In this document: piece after piece, positions 27,901 through 36,623 of the stretch
Numbering within the stretch: position 1 is the stretch's first letter
Layout: the number at the start of each line of letters is the position of its first letter
From: Legionella quinlivanii
GTDB lineage: Bacteria > Pseudomonadota > Gammaproteobacteria > Legionellales > Legionellaceae
NCBI RefSeq assembly: GCF_900461555.1
Contig: NZ_UGOX01000001.1
Location: 2,183,501-2,247,500 of the forward strand
DNA length: 64,000 nucleotides
Reading direction: 5' to 3'
Notes under the pieces: model-generated
What the model was told of the DNA's origin: nothing
Seen by the model: the letters and a program-made list of their open reading frames with translations, nothing else
Databases searched by the model: none
Made by a program: the position numbers and the translations under genes

Positions 27901-30900
27901 GACAGGCCAAACTGAAGCCGTTGTGGCCACTGTCAGCAATAACAGTATTGTGCTTCGCTCAACAAGCGGCGAGTTGGTTTTGGAAGTGAAATTAACGCCC
28001 ACTATTCTGGCTAATCAGGATTTATCAATCAGTCAGATGATCACGCTGTATCAACCTCTATCTCATATCACGGTCAATGCAACGGGCGCAGTTGCGAATA
28101 ACCTTGATCAGATTCGCATTAACTATCAGGTGCAGATAGCCGATATTGATGGTGATTTACTGGTCAATCCAGTGAATGTGTCTGCTACAGTCAGCGATGG
28201 CGCTAATCCGATTATCAATGATGCCAACACCGTGGTTGTTGATGGTTCCAGTGTCAGTTCCGGTGTTATGGATTTCAATATTGGTAGCGATCCGATATCC
28301 AGTATACGTTTCGCTACCAACCAGCCGGCCCTGGCTAACCTGACCAGTAATGGATTAAGTACGACTACTAATGTCAGCACGAACAGTATCAAGATAATGG
28401 ATTCTAACCAGAATATAATTGCTGAAATTATTTTAAATAATAATGGCAGCTATTCCGTTACTTTGAGTGGTCCTTTCGATCAGGCAGTCAATAATGTATT
28501 AAATATTCCCTTAAATGTCATCGCCCAGGATAAAGACGGCGACCAGGATACCGCCATTCTTCGTGTTTCAATTAATGATGGCGCGAATCCACAAGGCGGG
28601 AATGTCGTTAACCTCGCCGTGGTTGAAGGCAGTTTATCCGTAGCCAATGGCTATCCCGTCAGTGATGTGAAATCATTTGTTATCACTGCTGGCAGTGATC
28701 GCCTGCTGCCGCAATCCATTCAGATTGACAGTACGGTTATTAATACCATTCTCAGTGAACTCGGCAGTGAATTAAAATCCAATGGTCAGACTATCACCTT
28801 TACCTATGATAGCAATACTCATGCGATTACGGGCAAGATTGGCAGCGATGTCGTACTGACATTAACCGTCAACGCAACTCAAAGCGGCAATGGCAAAGAT
28901 GTGAATGTAACTACCACTTTTGTTCAATACCAGCCCCTGGATCACCTGCAAACAGGCAATGCGACAGGCTATGTAAGCATCAATGGTACAACCATCAGTA
29001 TTAATACCCCTGTTCAAATCAGCGATAGCGATGGCGATAAACTGGTCGCTCCAGTTAATCTGACGACCACAGTCACTGATGGTCTTTTACCTGTGATTAA
29101 TCCAATCGCAGCGATTACGGTTAAGGAAAGCGACATCAATGCCAGCACCGGCAACCACGCCGGCTCCACTGCCGCTTCAACCGGGGAAGCCGCAACTGGC
29201 AGCATTTCGGTGCAGACAGGCAGCGATAAAGTGGTTAGTTATAGTATTGATGTGCAGGCCTTTAACTCAGGGGTTGATGGGCAATGGAAATCAGGTGGTG
29301 TTCCCATTATATTGTCCTATGATGCGGTGAATGATATTTATCGCGGCACCGCCAATGGCGTGAGTAAATTTACTCTCAAAATGAATGCTTCCGGAACCTA
29401 TACCTTCACTTTAACAGGTTCAATCGATCACCCTGTTGAAGCCGGTAAAAATAATCTTGATGTTATTTTTTCTGTCGTTGCCAAAGATGCTGACGGTGAT
29501 ATCAGTGCGGTAGCCAAGTTACCGGTCACAGTACAAGATGACATTCCCGATGCAGTAAATACCTCGTTTTCTGCGATTACTGAAGGTGCAACCACTACAA
29601 CAGTCGATTTATTGCCAACGGCTCGCGAAGGAGCTGACACCGGTAAAATCGTGTCCGTTTGGGATGGAAATACCCAGTATAATATTACCGGCACTGGCGA
29701 TAATCAGATTACTCTGCACAACGATGCCAACGGCCAGGTCATTGGTGTTCTGCACGTTTTCGCCGATGGCCGCGTCTTTTTTGTCAGTAGTGCATCCATC
29801 GACCATGACGGCTTGAATTTGGTAAAAAATGTACGCTTTGATGTACGTGATTTTGATGGCGATATTGATAATGCCAATATTACGCTCACTATAAATGATA
29901 AAGCCGCCTCTATCGTTATTTCCGCCGCATCGGGCGTGGAAGATGTAGGTCGCGACAGCAATGAAGTACTGGTGAATCCACAGGGCGGAATTCCCATCAA
30001 TATGACCATTAATATCGGCGATTTTGATAATAGTGAAAGTATTGGCAAAGTGCTCATTCAGGCACCGGCAACCAGCTATGGTGATTTTTACTACAATGGA
30101 ATATTGCTAAGCACAGTAGTAGAGGGAGGCATAACTTATTTTGTAATTCCCCCGCAAGCCTTCAGCAGTGCAGACCAAATCACTTACACCTTAAATGGCC
30201 TCACCTTTGTGCCTCGTGCGGATTTCTCAAGTTATACCGCCAATTTATCATTCACTGTCAGAGCCACCGTGGACTATCAGGTGAATGGCAATACCCTGTC
30301 TAAAGCAGCCGTAACCGGCACTTTGAACATTGATGTGAAAGGTATCGCGGACGTACCGGTCTGGGATCTGGCTCAAACCACTCAGCACTCAATCGGCACG
30401 GAAGATGCCGCCAATATTCCTCTGCAAATAAAGGCCGCCTTACAGGATACCGATGGCTCAGAAACAATTGATTATTATCTGGTTAAAATTACTTCAGGCA
30501 ACGCCAGCCTGATTGGAAACGGTTTGACACCTGATGCGAATGGTTACTATAAGGTCAGCCCCGCTAATCTGTCCAGTCTGCAAATCGATCCTGCGACAGA
30601 TTACAGCGGCATGGTTAAAGTTTCAGCGATTGCCGTCAGCAAGGAAAGCGGCAACTTCTTAAGCGGATTTCAATATGCCCAGTCTCAGCCGATTGAACTA
30701 ACCATTGATGTCAAACCGGTTGCGGATAATATACAGCTGAATATTAATAAACCTTACCTGGTTTCCAATGAAGATGCTCCAATTAATCTGGGAAGTTTTA
30801 TTAATGTGAGCAAAGCGGCTGATAACAGCGATCTGTCAGAAAATTCATTTATTCGGATTTCCAATCTTCCAGATGGCGCTTATTTTTCAATCAACGGAAC

Positions 30901-33900
30901 CACGTTGAATGTAGCCGGTCTAGGCGCTGGCCTGCATAATTTATCGCTGACTTATACCGACAGCCAGGGACAAAGCCATACGATTCAATATCAATATTAT
31001 AAAGACGCTGTGGACAGCAGCAAAAACTATTATCAGTTTAACAATACCGATTTTTCCGATGTTCGTCTGCACCCAGTGCCTGAAAGCAATGTCGATTTTG
31101 CGATTAAGGTACAAGCAGTGGTTATTGACCAGGCTACTTTGAGTACCGGGGTTGAAACAGATACTCAGATAACCAGTGAGCAGGTTATTCTCATTAACCT
31201 TAAAGGAATCTCAGACGCCCCTGTCTTTGATGTAAGCAATACTTCATGGTCAGCCATCAGTAATGGCGTTGAAACCACTATCCCTGAAGATGGCCAGGCC
31301 AGACTTGACTTTAAACTGCTTTCAGGAGAAAAAGCACTGGCACCCACGGATACTTCAGAAACAATCACCATGGTGATTTCAAATCTCCCAGCAGGCGCTC
31401 AATTGCTGGATAGTAATGGAAACACCGTAACCCTGACCTATGTAGGACTGGATGCTAATGGTCAACCCAAGTATGAAATTAATCTCACCACCTTGAGTGA
31501 TTTAGTAGTCATTCCACCGCCAAACAGCACAGCGGATATGAGTTTGAATGCTCATATTGTAGTCACAGAAAATGATGGTAATTATCTGGTTGTTGACAAG
31601 CAAATCGTGATTCATGTAACACCCGTTATTGACGCCGGCGATTATGCCCGGGGCTCTGCCGGACTGGAAGATGGTTTAACTACGGTGAACTGGCGCCCGC
31701 CTACATTTAGCGATAGTCAGGAATTTATTTCAGGCCTTCGTATTGAAAATATCCCTCAAGGCACGCAATTATTTATCAATGGCGTGGCCATTACCACGCT
31801 GGGTGATTCGTCAGTCACCTTGACAACGGCTCAATTGAATAATTTGCTCCAGGGTCAATCCCTGCAAATACGAGCTGCTGAAGATTCGGATATGGATATT
31901 AATCTTAAGGCAATTACCTCAGTCAGTCAGCAGGATGTCAATGGCAGTCCCACAGTCACTAAAGATATCGTGGGTGATCTTCATATTGATCTGCAGGCAG
32001 TGGTCGAGCCTGATGCGACACTGAATGTGCTTACCAATAATAACGTTCCAGTCAACAATATCACTGCTTTAAATGGCACCACAGTGAATTTATCCACTAA
32101 TGCGTCCTCCCAAGGCCACTTAACCTTCCAGGATCTGGATCCGTCCAGTGCAGAAGTGATTCAAACGGTAGTTATCACTGGATTGGGAAATCAATTTGTA
32201 GTCACTGGCGGAATTTACGATGGAGTAGGCAACTGGATAGTACCGGCTTCTGCTCTTGATAATCTGCAGATTACTTCCAAATTTGGCTACAACGGCTCAA
32301 TTAATGTCACCTTCCATGCGCAGGTACGTGACTTGGGCGATAATAATGAGCAGGATATTAGCAATCCAGCCTTTCGCTCAACCACAGTGACCATGAATTT
32401 CACTGGCGGTGGCGGCGGCCCCGGTGATCCGCCTGTAGAAGCAGGAACTATTACCATCACCCCTGCGACTATTCATACTCAGGAAGATATTCCGCAGTCT
32501 ATCAGTAGCCAGTTATCTTCCATGCTGTCTTTGAGTAATGGTACCAGCGATGATGTTTATGCCTTGTTGATTCAAGGTCCTCTGCCCCAAGGCTTTGTGC
32601 TCTCTGGCAGCGGAGTCATCTATGATTTCGTCAATGATCGCTATGTGATCCAGGTAAATGCTGATGCTTTAGGCAACCTGAGTGTAGGCGAAGTGATTCT
32701 GCAAACGCCAGTTGATTATTCCGGCAGCCTGCCCTTCGCATTAAACTGGGCTGCCGCCAATATGGTCAGTGGGGATAGTAATACTGGAAGCAGTAATGTA
32801 TCGGCTCCACTGGATGTCGCCCCGGTGGTCGACGTACCAGCCAATCCGGCAGTGACTGATCCAAACCACACACCGGCGGTCAGTTTGCAGGTTGTTCAGA
32901 CTGAGGGCTTAAATACCGATAAGCAGCCGGTGACTGATGGCTCTGATGTGACAATTCCCAATGCGGCTTTTGAAGATGGGTTGGTGATTTTAAGGCTGAA
33001 TGTCGCGTCAGCAGATATTGACAGCAGCGAACAAATTAATTCAGTTCAGTTAAAAGTCGACCCTGCCAAAGGCTATTTTGTCGATAGCAATGGTCTGGCT
33101 TTACCAGTAGACAGCAACGGCTTTGTGACTGTATCTGTCAGCGATCTGAATCATCTGCAATTTAAGCCAGTTAATGATTTCAGCGGCCAGGTCAGCGTGA
33201 CCGCTGTTATTAATTTAGTTGATCAGGCACTCAATAGTCAGGGTCAGACAGTGACCGACAGCGCCAGTTACACCAAGGTGATGAATTTCGATGTGTTGCC
33301 AGTTAATGATCCGGTGCATTTTGGGGGTCAATTTAATTTCAGCGGCAACGAAGACGTCGCTGGTGGCGTTCCCTTATCAGGAATGACAGTGAATACAACG
33401 GATACCGACGGATCTGAAAAAATCGTCTCTCTGGTCATTCGAGGTGTTCCGGATGACTTTCTGATAAGCTCCGCTCAGAACATGGGAAATGGCGACTGGA
33501 AAATAACAGTCAATGCCGCCAGTTTTGACTTATCCAGCATTAAAGTCATCGCTCCTGAGAACTTCAGCGGCAGTCTGGATCTGGAGGTGGTCGCTTTTAC
33601 AAAAGAAGCGCTCGCCGCTCTGCCGGGCTCTGGCGGAAGTCATAGTATCCATCTGGATATTAACCCGGTCAGTGATCCGGTTGACATTATTGGAGCAGGA
33701 GCCGCCAGTACTGCTAGCGGCATTGAGAATGGTCAAATAAGTATCAATCTTAACTTTCAGGCTCGGGATAATGTAGACAGTTATAACGGCTCTGCGACCA
33801 ATGTACAGGAGAATGGCCCGGAATCATTGCTCATCACCGTAAAAGGGGTACCCACTGGCTCAGAAATCCAGCTGCCAGCAGGGGTCAATGGCACACTGGA

Positions 33901-35773
33901 AAGCAAAGTCTATGACAATGCCAGCGGAGAATGGATCTGGACTTTTAAAATCAATGCCTCAAATCTTGGCAGCATCATTTTCCTGCCTGGTGATTTTAAC
34001 GGTAATGCAGAACTAACCATACAGGCACAATCAGTAGATAACCAGGCGGCTCCAGGAGCAGTTCGTGAAGTAAACGTGGCAGTAGATATCACCGCGGTCA
34101 ATGATGCACCAGTTAATATCCATCCCGCATCATTTGACGCCCAGGAAGATCAAAGCGTTTTGCTTAATAATATTCAGATTAGCGACGTGGATGCGCGTGA
34201 AGCTAATGGCAATATGACAATTACCCTCTCCGTTGAACATGGAGTACTGACACTAACTGGGCCTTTAAGCGGTATTATGCTCAGCGGGAACGGCAGCAAT
34301 ACAGTTACCCTTGTTGGTCAACTGGATGCAGTCAATCAGGCACTAAACGGTAATCTGCATTATCAAAGCAATCTAAACTATAACGGCTCAGACTCGCTGG
34401 TCATTAATACCAATGACAATGGCAATTCCGGAGGACCTGCGCTTTCAGCAGTATCTACCGTGCCTATTAATATTACTGCAGTTAATGATGCGCCAGTTAA
34501 TATTACTCCTTCTATCCCACTCGAGGCAGCGGAAGATCAGGTGCTGACTATCAATACCTTAAGAGTAAGTGATGTGGACGCCGGGGCAGGTGCAATCACT
34601 ATCACACTGGGTGTAGAGCATGGCTTGCTTAGTTTGGCAGGCAGTGCCGGGGCTGTTACGGTATCAGGTGAATTCACTAATCATCTGGTGTTAACCGGAA
34701 CGGTCAATGATCTGAATAATCTCCTGACCACCGGAATTCAATATCAGGGTCTGGCCAATTATTTCGGCCCGGATGCACTGACCATGACCAGTAATGATCT
34801 GGGTAATACCGGCGGTCCGGCACTAAGCGACAGTGATATTGTGGATATTGTGGTCGCCGCACGCTCAGATAATCCGGAAATGACTATCCTCTATCATTCG
34901 GTTGTGGCAGCGCTTGCCGTGCTTATTCCCTTAAATATTCAGGCAGAGGTAGCGAATCCTGCAGCCAATGAATTGAGGGTTCGTCTGGATGGCTTAGGCG
35001 ATGCGATTCCCGTTGATGAAAACGGCAATCCTCTGGGTCAAATGCTGGCTCAGGGCTCCTGGGAAATATCCGCCGGTCATTTACAGCAATTGCATCTGCA
35101 GAATGTAAGCGAAGGAGAACATACAATCACCGTAACCGCTATTTCGGACGTCGGTGATAATAACCCGCAGGAATCCGCTTCGCAGACTATTGATCTCAAT
35201 GTAGTTAATTCCAGCCTGAATGATCTTCAGAATACTCAGGATGATCACAGCAACACCCATCTGGTGGGCTCTGAGCTTGAAGATGTCTTGCGAGGAGTAT
35301 TTGGCGATGACATGCTGGATGGAAAAGGCGGTAATGATTTATTAATAGGCGGCGATGGAAACGACATCCTTATCGGCGGTAAGGGCAATGATACCCTCAC
35401 TGGCGGCGCTGGTCATGATATCTTCCTATGGCAGGCCAATGATCATGGTGTTGAAGGCAGTCCAGAACGTGATGTCATTACTGATTTTAATCCTCAGGAA
35501 GACAAACTTGATTTATCCCAATTGCTCAGTGGCGAGAATGAGTCCAATCTGGCCCATTATCTTCACTTCGCCTATGATGCCGATTCAGATACCACTACTT
35601 TGTCAATTAGCTCACAAGGTCATTTTGATGGTACAGAAGTGACTCCTTTGGACGTAACGGCAAAAACGGATCAGGAAATTGTGATCAACGGCGATTTGGT
35701 CGGACCTGCGACGACTCAGGCCGAGATTATTAATACTCTATTTGCTGCCCAGCAGATTGTGGTGGATGTTTAG
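21953..35773 (+). CDS. Giant type I secreted adhesin (LapA/RtxA-like) with retention module and RTX C-terminus
   Basis: 4606 residues in one uninterrupted frame. Residues ~1-113 form a LapA-type retention module (ISGEVQALQGLLVRTNENGQ, GDTLVLLGGG) ending in PAAG (P110-G113), the dialanine cleavage motif of LapG proteases. From ~residue 180 to 2400 there are repeated Ig/VCBS-like domains with DADGD, DITDGA and similar calcium-binding motifs, including two long near-identical blocks. Further cadherin/tandem-95-like domains (VNDAPVN, EDQ) occupy ~2600-4300. The end has four GGxGxDxxx RTX nonapeptides (35320-35420), DVITDFNPQEDKLDLSQLL and a hydrophobic type I secretion tail. It would be held in the outer membrane by a TolC-type pore and released by LapG. 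No lapBCE or lapDG gene lies in the window. AAGG precedes the ATG. Confidence 0.95.
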   Translation: MASQAISGEVQALQGLLVRTNENGQCKILKQGSLIHAGDTLVLLGGGDSLIKLLFQPAISLLPDQAYSFQLKGISPLINKIPETPLDQLLNQTQLKNADIIKLIEQLEEPAAGDSPLQSGGASFYIDKPLFSLGHVGAGYDTRFAENSSLFDIEQNNVLWLKDPKPEAVLRLNDSELTLDESITVKNGDNNVGQSDLVDPFGFGKPISIAEGNILSSSSSQFNQNASAITTSYALELGDSPSDLKASDGSSIKLVLENNLVLGKSGNTVVFAIGIDEGSGKITVVQYHGLYHNDPNSPDESLSLANLVKASLTLTDTSGDVSKATVEIGSKIHFEDDAPIIQNVQQASLVDTTIEHQIINGTVQVDFGSDLAKDLTFSSDALRILQSSQLTSNGEALVYTLSRDGHSITATVQGTDITVFKLSLSAVIPNAEQIRMPSYQFQLFQALDQPPNKITLGIPIKAIDADNDVSQGQIRITITDGADAAGGSSSLLSSTEGDLDANAGAYPVSTNHTFTIEAGVDRLLPQSLNFANGFLDALLQEFNQEVTAGGLPLHISSTVVNGVITLTALDSANEVVFQLKLTPVNVGQNIQVTAELIQYKPLDHQVNGDTNGIIRQNGSSIDFDIKLQAKDSDGDSLQNPVNLHVQINDANPPVLGQDQMAFTESTVQQVLIGQVPLDLGSDTIATMVFEDSALMQGSLTSLTSGGFQTSYQINGNELSIRINDPQSASNGQELLKVILNTDGSYTATLKGPFDQVNDISELILTVRATDKDGDPSNLGAIHLTIQDAPSQNFPTQASTSLIEGDLAPGTYPVTSPVAEFTLQSSGDRLLPETIRFDPATINDLLSELSQEIKVDGQPLDFIVQNNQIIGSLNGSAIVVIALSADQSGNHYNVDGHLTITLNGPIDHNQTNNTRLVHLAGDQISIQIGVQITDADGDSLANPAQITASIADGAPPQLIHVEDITLAEPVSTDATSSSAHILIDIGSDAIKSLTFNYTNGENSGLLSGTHPVLLEINNGVLHGYYIENGIEVSVFNATLTNQGNQAVVDFELYKPIDHTQPGQDSVTLPIKIIAVDTDGDSATVSVPVHISDSVAHPEAVTATVIEGDTVLGNLSSSYQLNVEGGRLYSFTVNGTAYTFDAAHSSFSVTTDKGLLTVNSDGSWNLQSLDGLDHDFVQQLPVSYTVIDGDGDFASSSLLITITDGSPSSGGQTLGNALVEGDLAPMTYPVTAISPTLTVVNNGSDPFDLSTFAIQNPAALAAELQADLQFFNSVTGQTESLIATVGNDSIVLRSSSGELVLEVKLIAIVQANQDLSLTQTITLYQPLSHLLSNNSGVVTLGNDQIQINYQVQVADIDGDLLVNPLNLSATISDGANPVIDDAATIVQDGSSVSSGTLDVNIGSDPIASIRFDASQPALANLTSNGYSTTTTVSDHSIKIFDHNQQLLAEITLNNNGSYSVQLNGPLDQGINNVLGIPLNVTATDKDGDSDSAILQVSIQDGANPQGGQVINLAVTEGDLSAANGYPVSDMKSFTVTAGSDRLLPQSIEIDSSIINTIINELNSELKSGGQPINFTYDANTHTITGSIGSLTILSLSIDASQSSNGYDVDVTTRFIQYQPLDHSTTGNNTGYAQVNGNSLSINTPIQLTDSDGDKLAAPINLTTTVGDGVLPVLSYTGDIVLTEPVSSTVTTGTTTLLVDIGSDSIKTLTFNYTNGENSGLLSGGHPVLLEVNNGVLQGYYLENNVKVAVFNATLGNQGEVNFQMLKPIDHSQAGQDSITLPVRIIAVDSDGDSATLSIPVRITDTVAHPQAVTATVIEGDTVMGNLSSSYQLNAEGGRLYSFTVNGTQYTFDATHTSYSVSTAKGLLTVNSDGSWSLQSVDGLDHDFVQQLPINYTVIDGDGDFASSTMVITITDGSPSSGGQTLATAVAEGDLSPLTYPVSVISPTLTVINNGSDPFDLSTFTIQNPAALAAELQAEIQYFNPLTGQTEAVVATVSNNSIVLRSTSGELVLEVKLTPTILANQDLSISQMITLYQPLSHITVNATGAVANNLDQIRINYQVQIADIDGDLLVNPVNVSATVSDGANPIINDANTVVVDGSSVSSGVMDFNIGSDPISSIRFATNQPALANLTSNGLSTTTNVSTNSIKIMDSNQNIIAEIILNNNGSYSVTLSGPFDQAVNNVLNIPLNVIAQDKDGDQDTAILRVSINDGANPQGGNVVNLAVVEGSLSVANGYPVSDVKSFVITAGSDRLLPQSIQIDSTVINTILSELGSELKSNGQTITFTYDSNTHAITGKIGSDVVLTLTVNATQSGNGKDVNVTTTFVQYQPLDHLQTGNATGYVSINGTTISINTPVQISDSDGDKLVAPVNLTTTVTDGLLPVINPIAAITVKESDINASTGNHAGSTAASTGEAATGSISVQTGSDKVVSYSIDVQAFNSGVDGQWKSGGVPIILSYDAVNDIYRGTANGVSKFTLKMNASGTYTFTLTGSIDHPVEAGKNNLDVIFSVVAKDADGDISAVAKLPVTVQDDIPDAVNTSFSAITEGATTTTVDLLPTAREGADTGKIVSVWDGNTQYNITGTGDNQITLHNDANGQVIGVLHVFADGRVFFVSSASIDHDGLNLVKNVRFDVRDFDGDIDNANITLTINDKAASIVISAASGVEDVGRDSNEVLVNPQGGIPINMTINIGDFDNSESIGKVLIQAPATSYGDFYYNGILLSTVVEGGITYFVIPPQAFSSADQITYTLNGLTFVPRADFSSYTANLSFTVRATVDYQVNGNTLSKAAVTGTLNIDVKGIADVPVWDLAQTTQHSIGTEDAANIPLQIKAALQDTDGSETIDYYLVKITSGNASLIGNGLTPDANGYYKVSPANLSSLQIDPATDYSGMVKVSAIAVSKESGNFLSGFQYAQSQPIELTIDVKPVADNIQLNINKPYLVSNEDAPINLGSFINVSKAADNSDLSENSFIRISNLPDGAYFSINGTTLNVAGLGAGLHNLSLTYTDSQGQSHTIQYQYYKDAVDSSKNYYQFNNTDFSDVRLHPVPESNVDFAIKVQAVVIDQATLSTGVETDTQITSEQVILINLKGISDAPVFDVSNTSWSAISNGVETTIPEDGQARLDFKLLSGEKALAPTDTSETITMVISNLPAGAQLLDSNGNTVTLTYVGLDANGQPKYEINLTTLSDLVVIPPPNSTADMSLNAHIVVTENDGNYLVVDKQIVIHVTPVIDAGDYARGSAGLEDGLTTVNWRPPTFSDSQEFISGLRIENIPQGTQLFINGVAITTLGDSSVTLTTAQLNNLLQGQSLQIRAAEDSDMDINLKAITSVSQQDVNGSPTVTKDIVGDLHIDLQAVVEPDATLNVLTNNNVPVNNITALNGTTVNLSTNASSQGHLTFQDLDPSSAEVIQTVVITGLGNQFVVTGGIYDGVGNWIVPASALDNLQITSKFGYNGSINVTFHAQVRDLGDNNEQDISNPAFRSTTVTMNFTGGGGGPGDPPVEAGTITITPATIHTQEDIPQSISSQLSSMLSLSNGTSDDVYALLIQGPLPQGFVLSGSGVIYDFVNDRYVIQVNADALGNLSVGEVILQTPVDYSGSLPFALNWAAANMVSGDSNTGSSNVSAPLDVAPVVDVPANPAVTDPNHTPAVSLQVVQTEGLNTDKQPVTDGSDVTIPNAAFEDGLVILRLNVASADIDSSEQINSVQLKVDPAKGYFVDSNGLALPVDSNGFVTVSVSDLNHLQFKPVNDFSGQVSVTAVINLVDQALNSQGQTVTDSASYTKVMNFDVLPVNDPVHFGGQFNFSGNEDVAGGVPLSGMTVNTTDTDGSEKIVSLVIRGVPDDFLISSAQNMGNGDWKITVNAASFDLSSIKVIAPENFSGSLDLEVVAFTKEALAALPGSGGSHSIHLDINPVSDPVDIIGAGAASTASGIENGQISINLNFQARDNVDSYNGSATNVQENGPESLLITVKGVPTGSEIQLPAGVNGTLESKVYDNASGEWIWTFKINASNLGSIIFLPGDFNGNAELTIQAQSVDNQAAPGAVREVNVAVDITAVNDAPVNIHPASFDAQEDQSVLLNNIQISDVDAREANGNMTITLSVEHGVLTLTGPLSGIMLSGNGSNTVTLVGQLDAVNQALNGNLHYQSNLNYNGSDSLVINTNDNGNSGGPALSAVSTVPINITAVNDAPVNITPSIPLEAAEDQVLTINTLRVSDVDAGAGAITITLGVEHGLLSLAGSAGAVTVSGEFTNHLVLTGTVNDLNNLLTTGIQYQGLANYFGPDALTMTSNDLGNTGGPALSDSDIVDIVVAARSDNPEMTILYHSVVAALAVLIPLNIQAEVANPAANELRVRLDGLGDAIPVDENGNPLGQMLAQGSWEISAGHLQQLHLQNVSEGEHTITVTAISDVGDNNPQESASQTIDLNVVNSSLNDLQNTQDDHSNTHLVGSELEDVLRGVFGDDMLDGKGGNDLLIGGDGNDILIGGKGNDTLTGGAGHDIFLWQANDHGVEGSPERDVITDFNPQEDKLDLSQLLSGENESNLAHYLHFAYDADSDTTTLSISSQGHFDGTEVTPLDVTAKTDQEIVINGDLVGPATTQAEIINTLFAAQQIVVDV
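22280..22291 (+). other. LapG-type dialanine cleavage motif PAAG
   Basis: Codons for P110-A111-A112-G113 lie between the retention module and the first extracellular repeats of the giant adhesin, which is where the LapA family carries its (T/P)AAG site. Cleavage between the alanines by a periplasmic LapG protease would release the adhesin when c-di-GMP is low. The position and motif are read directly; cleavage is inference. Confidence 0.75.
24825..29095 (+). repeat. Two tandem ~2.13-kb coding blocks in the giant adhesin
   Basis: Block 1 (about 24825-26965) and block 2 (about 26966-29095) code the same order of domains. In both, EPVS is followed by FNYTNGENSGLLSG, VEGDT or IEGDT, GSPSSGGQTL, DPFDLSTF and GSDRLLPQSI, with an offset of about 2.13-2.14 kb. 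Many codons are synonymous rather than identical, so the duplication is not recent. Length differs slightly between copies. Confidence 0.85.
35313..35420 (+). other. RTX calcium-binding nonapeptide block
   Basis: The coding segment reads GKGGNDLLIGGDGNDILIG followed by GGKGNDTLTGG and AGHDIFLW, four GGxGxDxxx-like repeats in the last ~100 residues of the giant adhesin. Such repeats form a calcium-bound parallel beta-roll near the C-terminal type I secretion signal. Confidence 0.9.
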
Positions 35774-35799
35774 CCTCGTGCTCACTGGCTATTCCACTC

Positions 35800-36020
35800 A
35801 GCCCACTACGTACTGCGGCTTGACCCTGAGAGATGTCACAAAATTTAACCATGCTATAAAAGCCTACGTACCCTCAATAATAGCCTACGTACCCCGCTTT
35901 ATGCGGGGTATCCATAAAATTGCTAGTGAGTTTTAAAATGCTTTTGCCAATCAGACGCATTGCCTGGATACCGCGAACAAGTCGCGGTACGTAGAGGGAA
36001 AGTTAAGTACGTAGGAGGAG
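35800..36020. repeat. Palindromic repeat cluster D
   Basis: This fills most of the 304-bp gap after the giant adhesin. A reverse element has the perfect stem TACCCCGC/GCGGGGTA with the unusual loop TTTAT (35890-35910), flanked by CTACG and TCCA. A forward element has the perfect stem TACCGCGA/TCGCGGTA with loop ACAAG (35969-35989), flanked by CTGGA and CGTAG. Degenerate remains of the tail (TACGTAGGAGG) follow. No gene is supported here. Confidence 0.82.
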
Positions 36021-36077
36021 GTCAAGTCGCAGTGCATAGCAAAGGAGAAAGCTAGCTTTCGTTCTCGAAGCCTCTAA

Positions 36078-36518
36078 TCAAGACACCCGGTGAAACTGAA
36101 GACTAACCTCGGCAGTCATCCCAGGCCCCACCGTTAAAGTACCCTGTGCATCACCGCTATTTTCAGAAAAGCTACCATCAATACTGCCATATTCCGTATT
36201 AAAGGTCGCTATGCCATTGACACAGGTTCCGGTAAATTGATTCACTGTATGTTTTGGACAGAAAAAGCTGCCGGAATCCTTATCCGCCACCACCTCTATG
36301 CTGAAATGCTGGCCGCCGTCAGCGCTTGTGATGGTACCCGAACCATGATATTTGCATTCACCAATAAACCAGTTTGTCGCTTTACCTGAGCCCGCCCATT
36401 GTCCGGCAACCTGCTGGCAAGCATCGCTATTTGTGGAATACAAGCTGAAATTGGCATGCGCCATATTTGAAAAAGAAAAAGCTGCAGCTATAAATCCTGT
36501 TAATATATAATGTTTCAT
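36078..36518 (-). CDS. Exported protein of unknown function with N-terminal signal peptide
   Basis: 146 residues. The N-terminus MKHYILTGFIAAAFSFSNMAHA is a clear signal peptide with cleavage before NFSLY. The mature part has four cysteines (DACQQV, ECKYHG, FFCPKH, GTCVNG) and beta-rich segments such as GSGTITSADGGQHFSIEVVA and AQGTLTVGPGMTAEVSLQFH. I recognise no named family; a small periplasmic or secreted beta-sandwich is likely. The upstream region contains an AT-rich stretch; a terminator for the next gene on this strand lies at 36583-36613. Confidence 0.75.
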   Translation of the reverse strand: MKHYILTGFIAAAFSFSNMAHANFSLYSTNSDACQQVAGQWAGSGKATNWFIGECKYHGSGTITSADGGQHFSIEVVADKDSGSFFCPKHTVNQFTGTCVNGIATFNTEYGSIDGSFSENSGDAQGTLTVGPGMTAEVSLQFHRVS

Positions 36519-36582
36519 TTTCTACCCTGAAAAACTGACTTATCAAGGCAATGATTATTACTCTTCTCGACTTGGTAATGCA

Positions 36583-36613
36583 ATCAAAAATTGAGGGCCT
36601 CTTAACAAGGCCC
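36583..36613 (-). terminator. Rho-independent terminator after the small lipoprotein gene
   Basis: On the minus strand GGGCCT and AGGCCC form a 6-bp stem with a 7-nt loop (36595-36613), followed after TCAA by a T5 run (36586-36590 as A5 on the plus strand). It lies about 11 bp after the lipoprotein stop. Confidence 0.7.
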
Positions 36614-36623
36614 CGAGAGCAAA

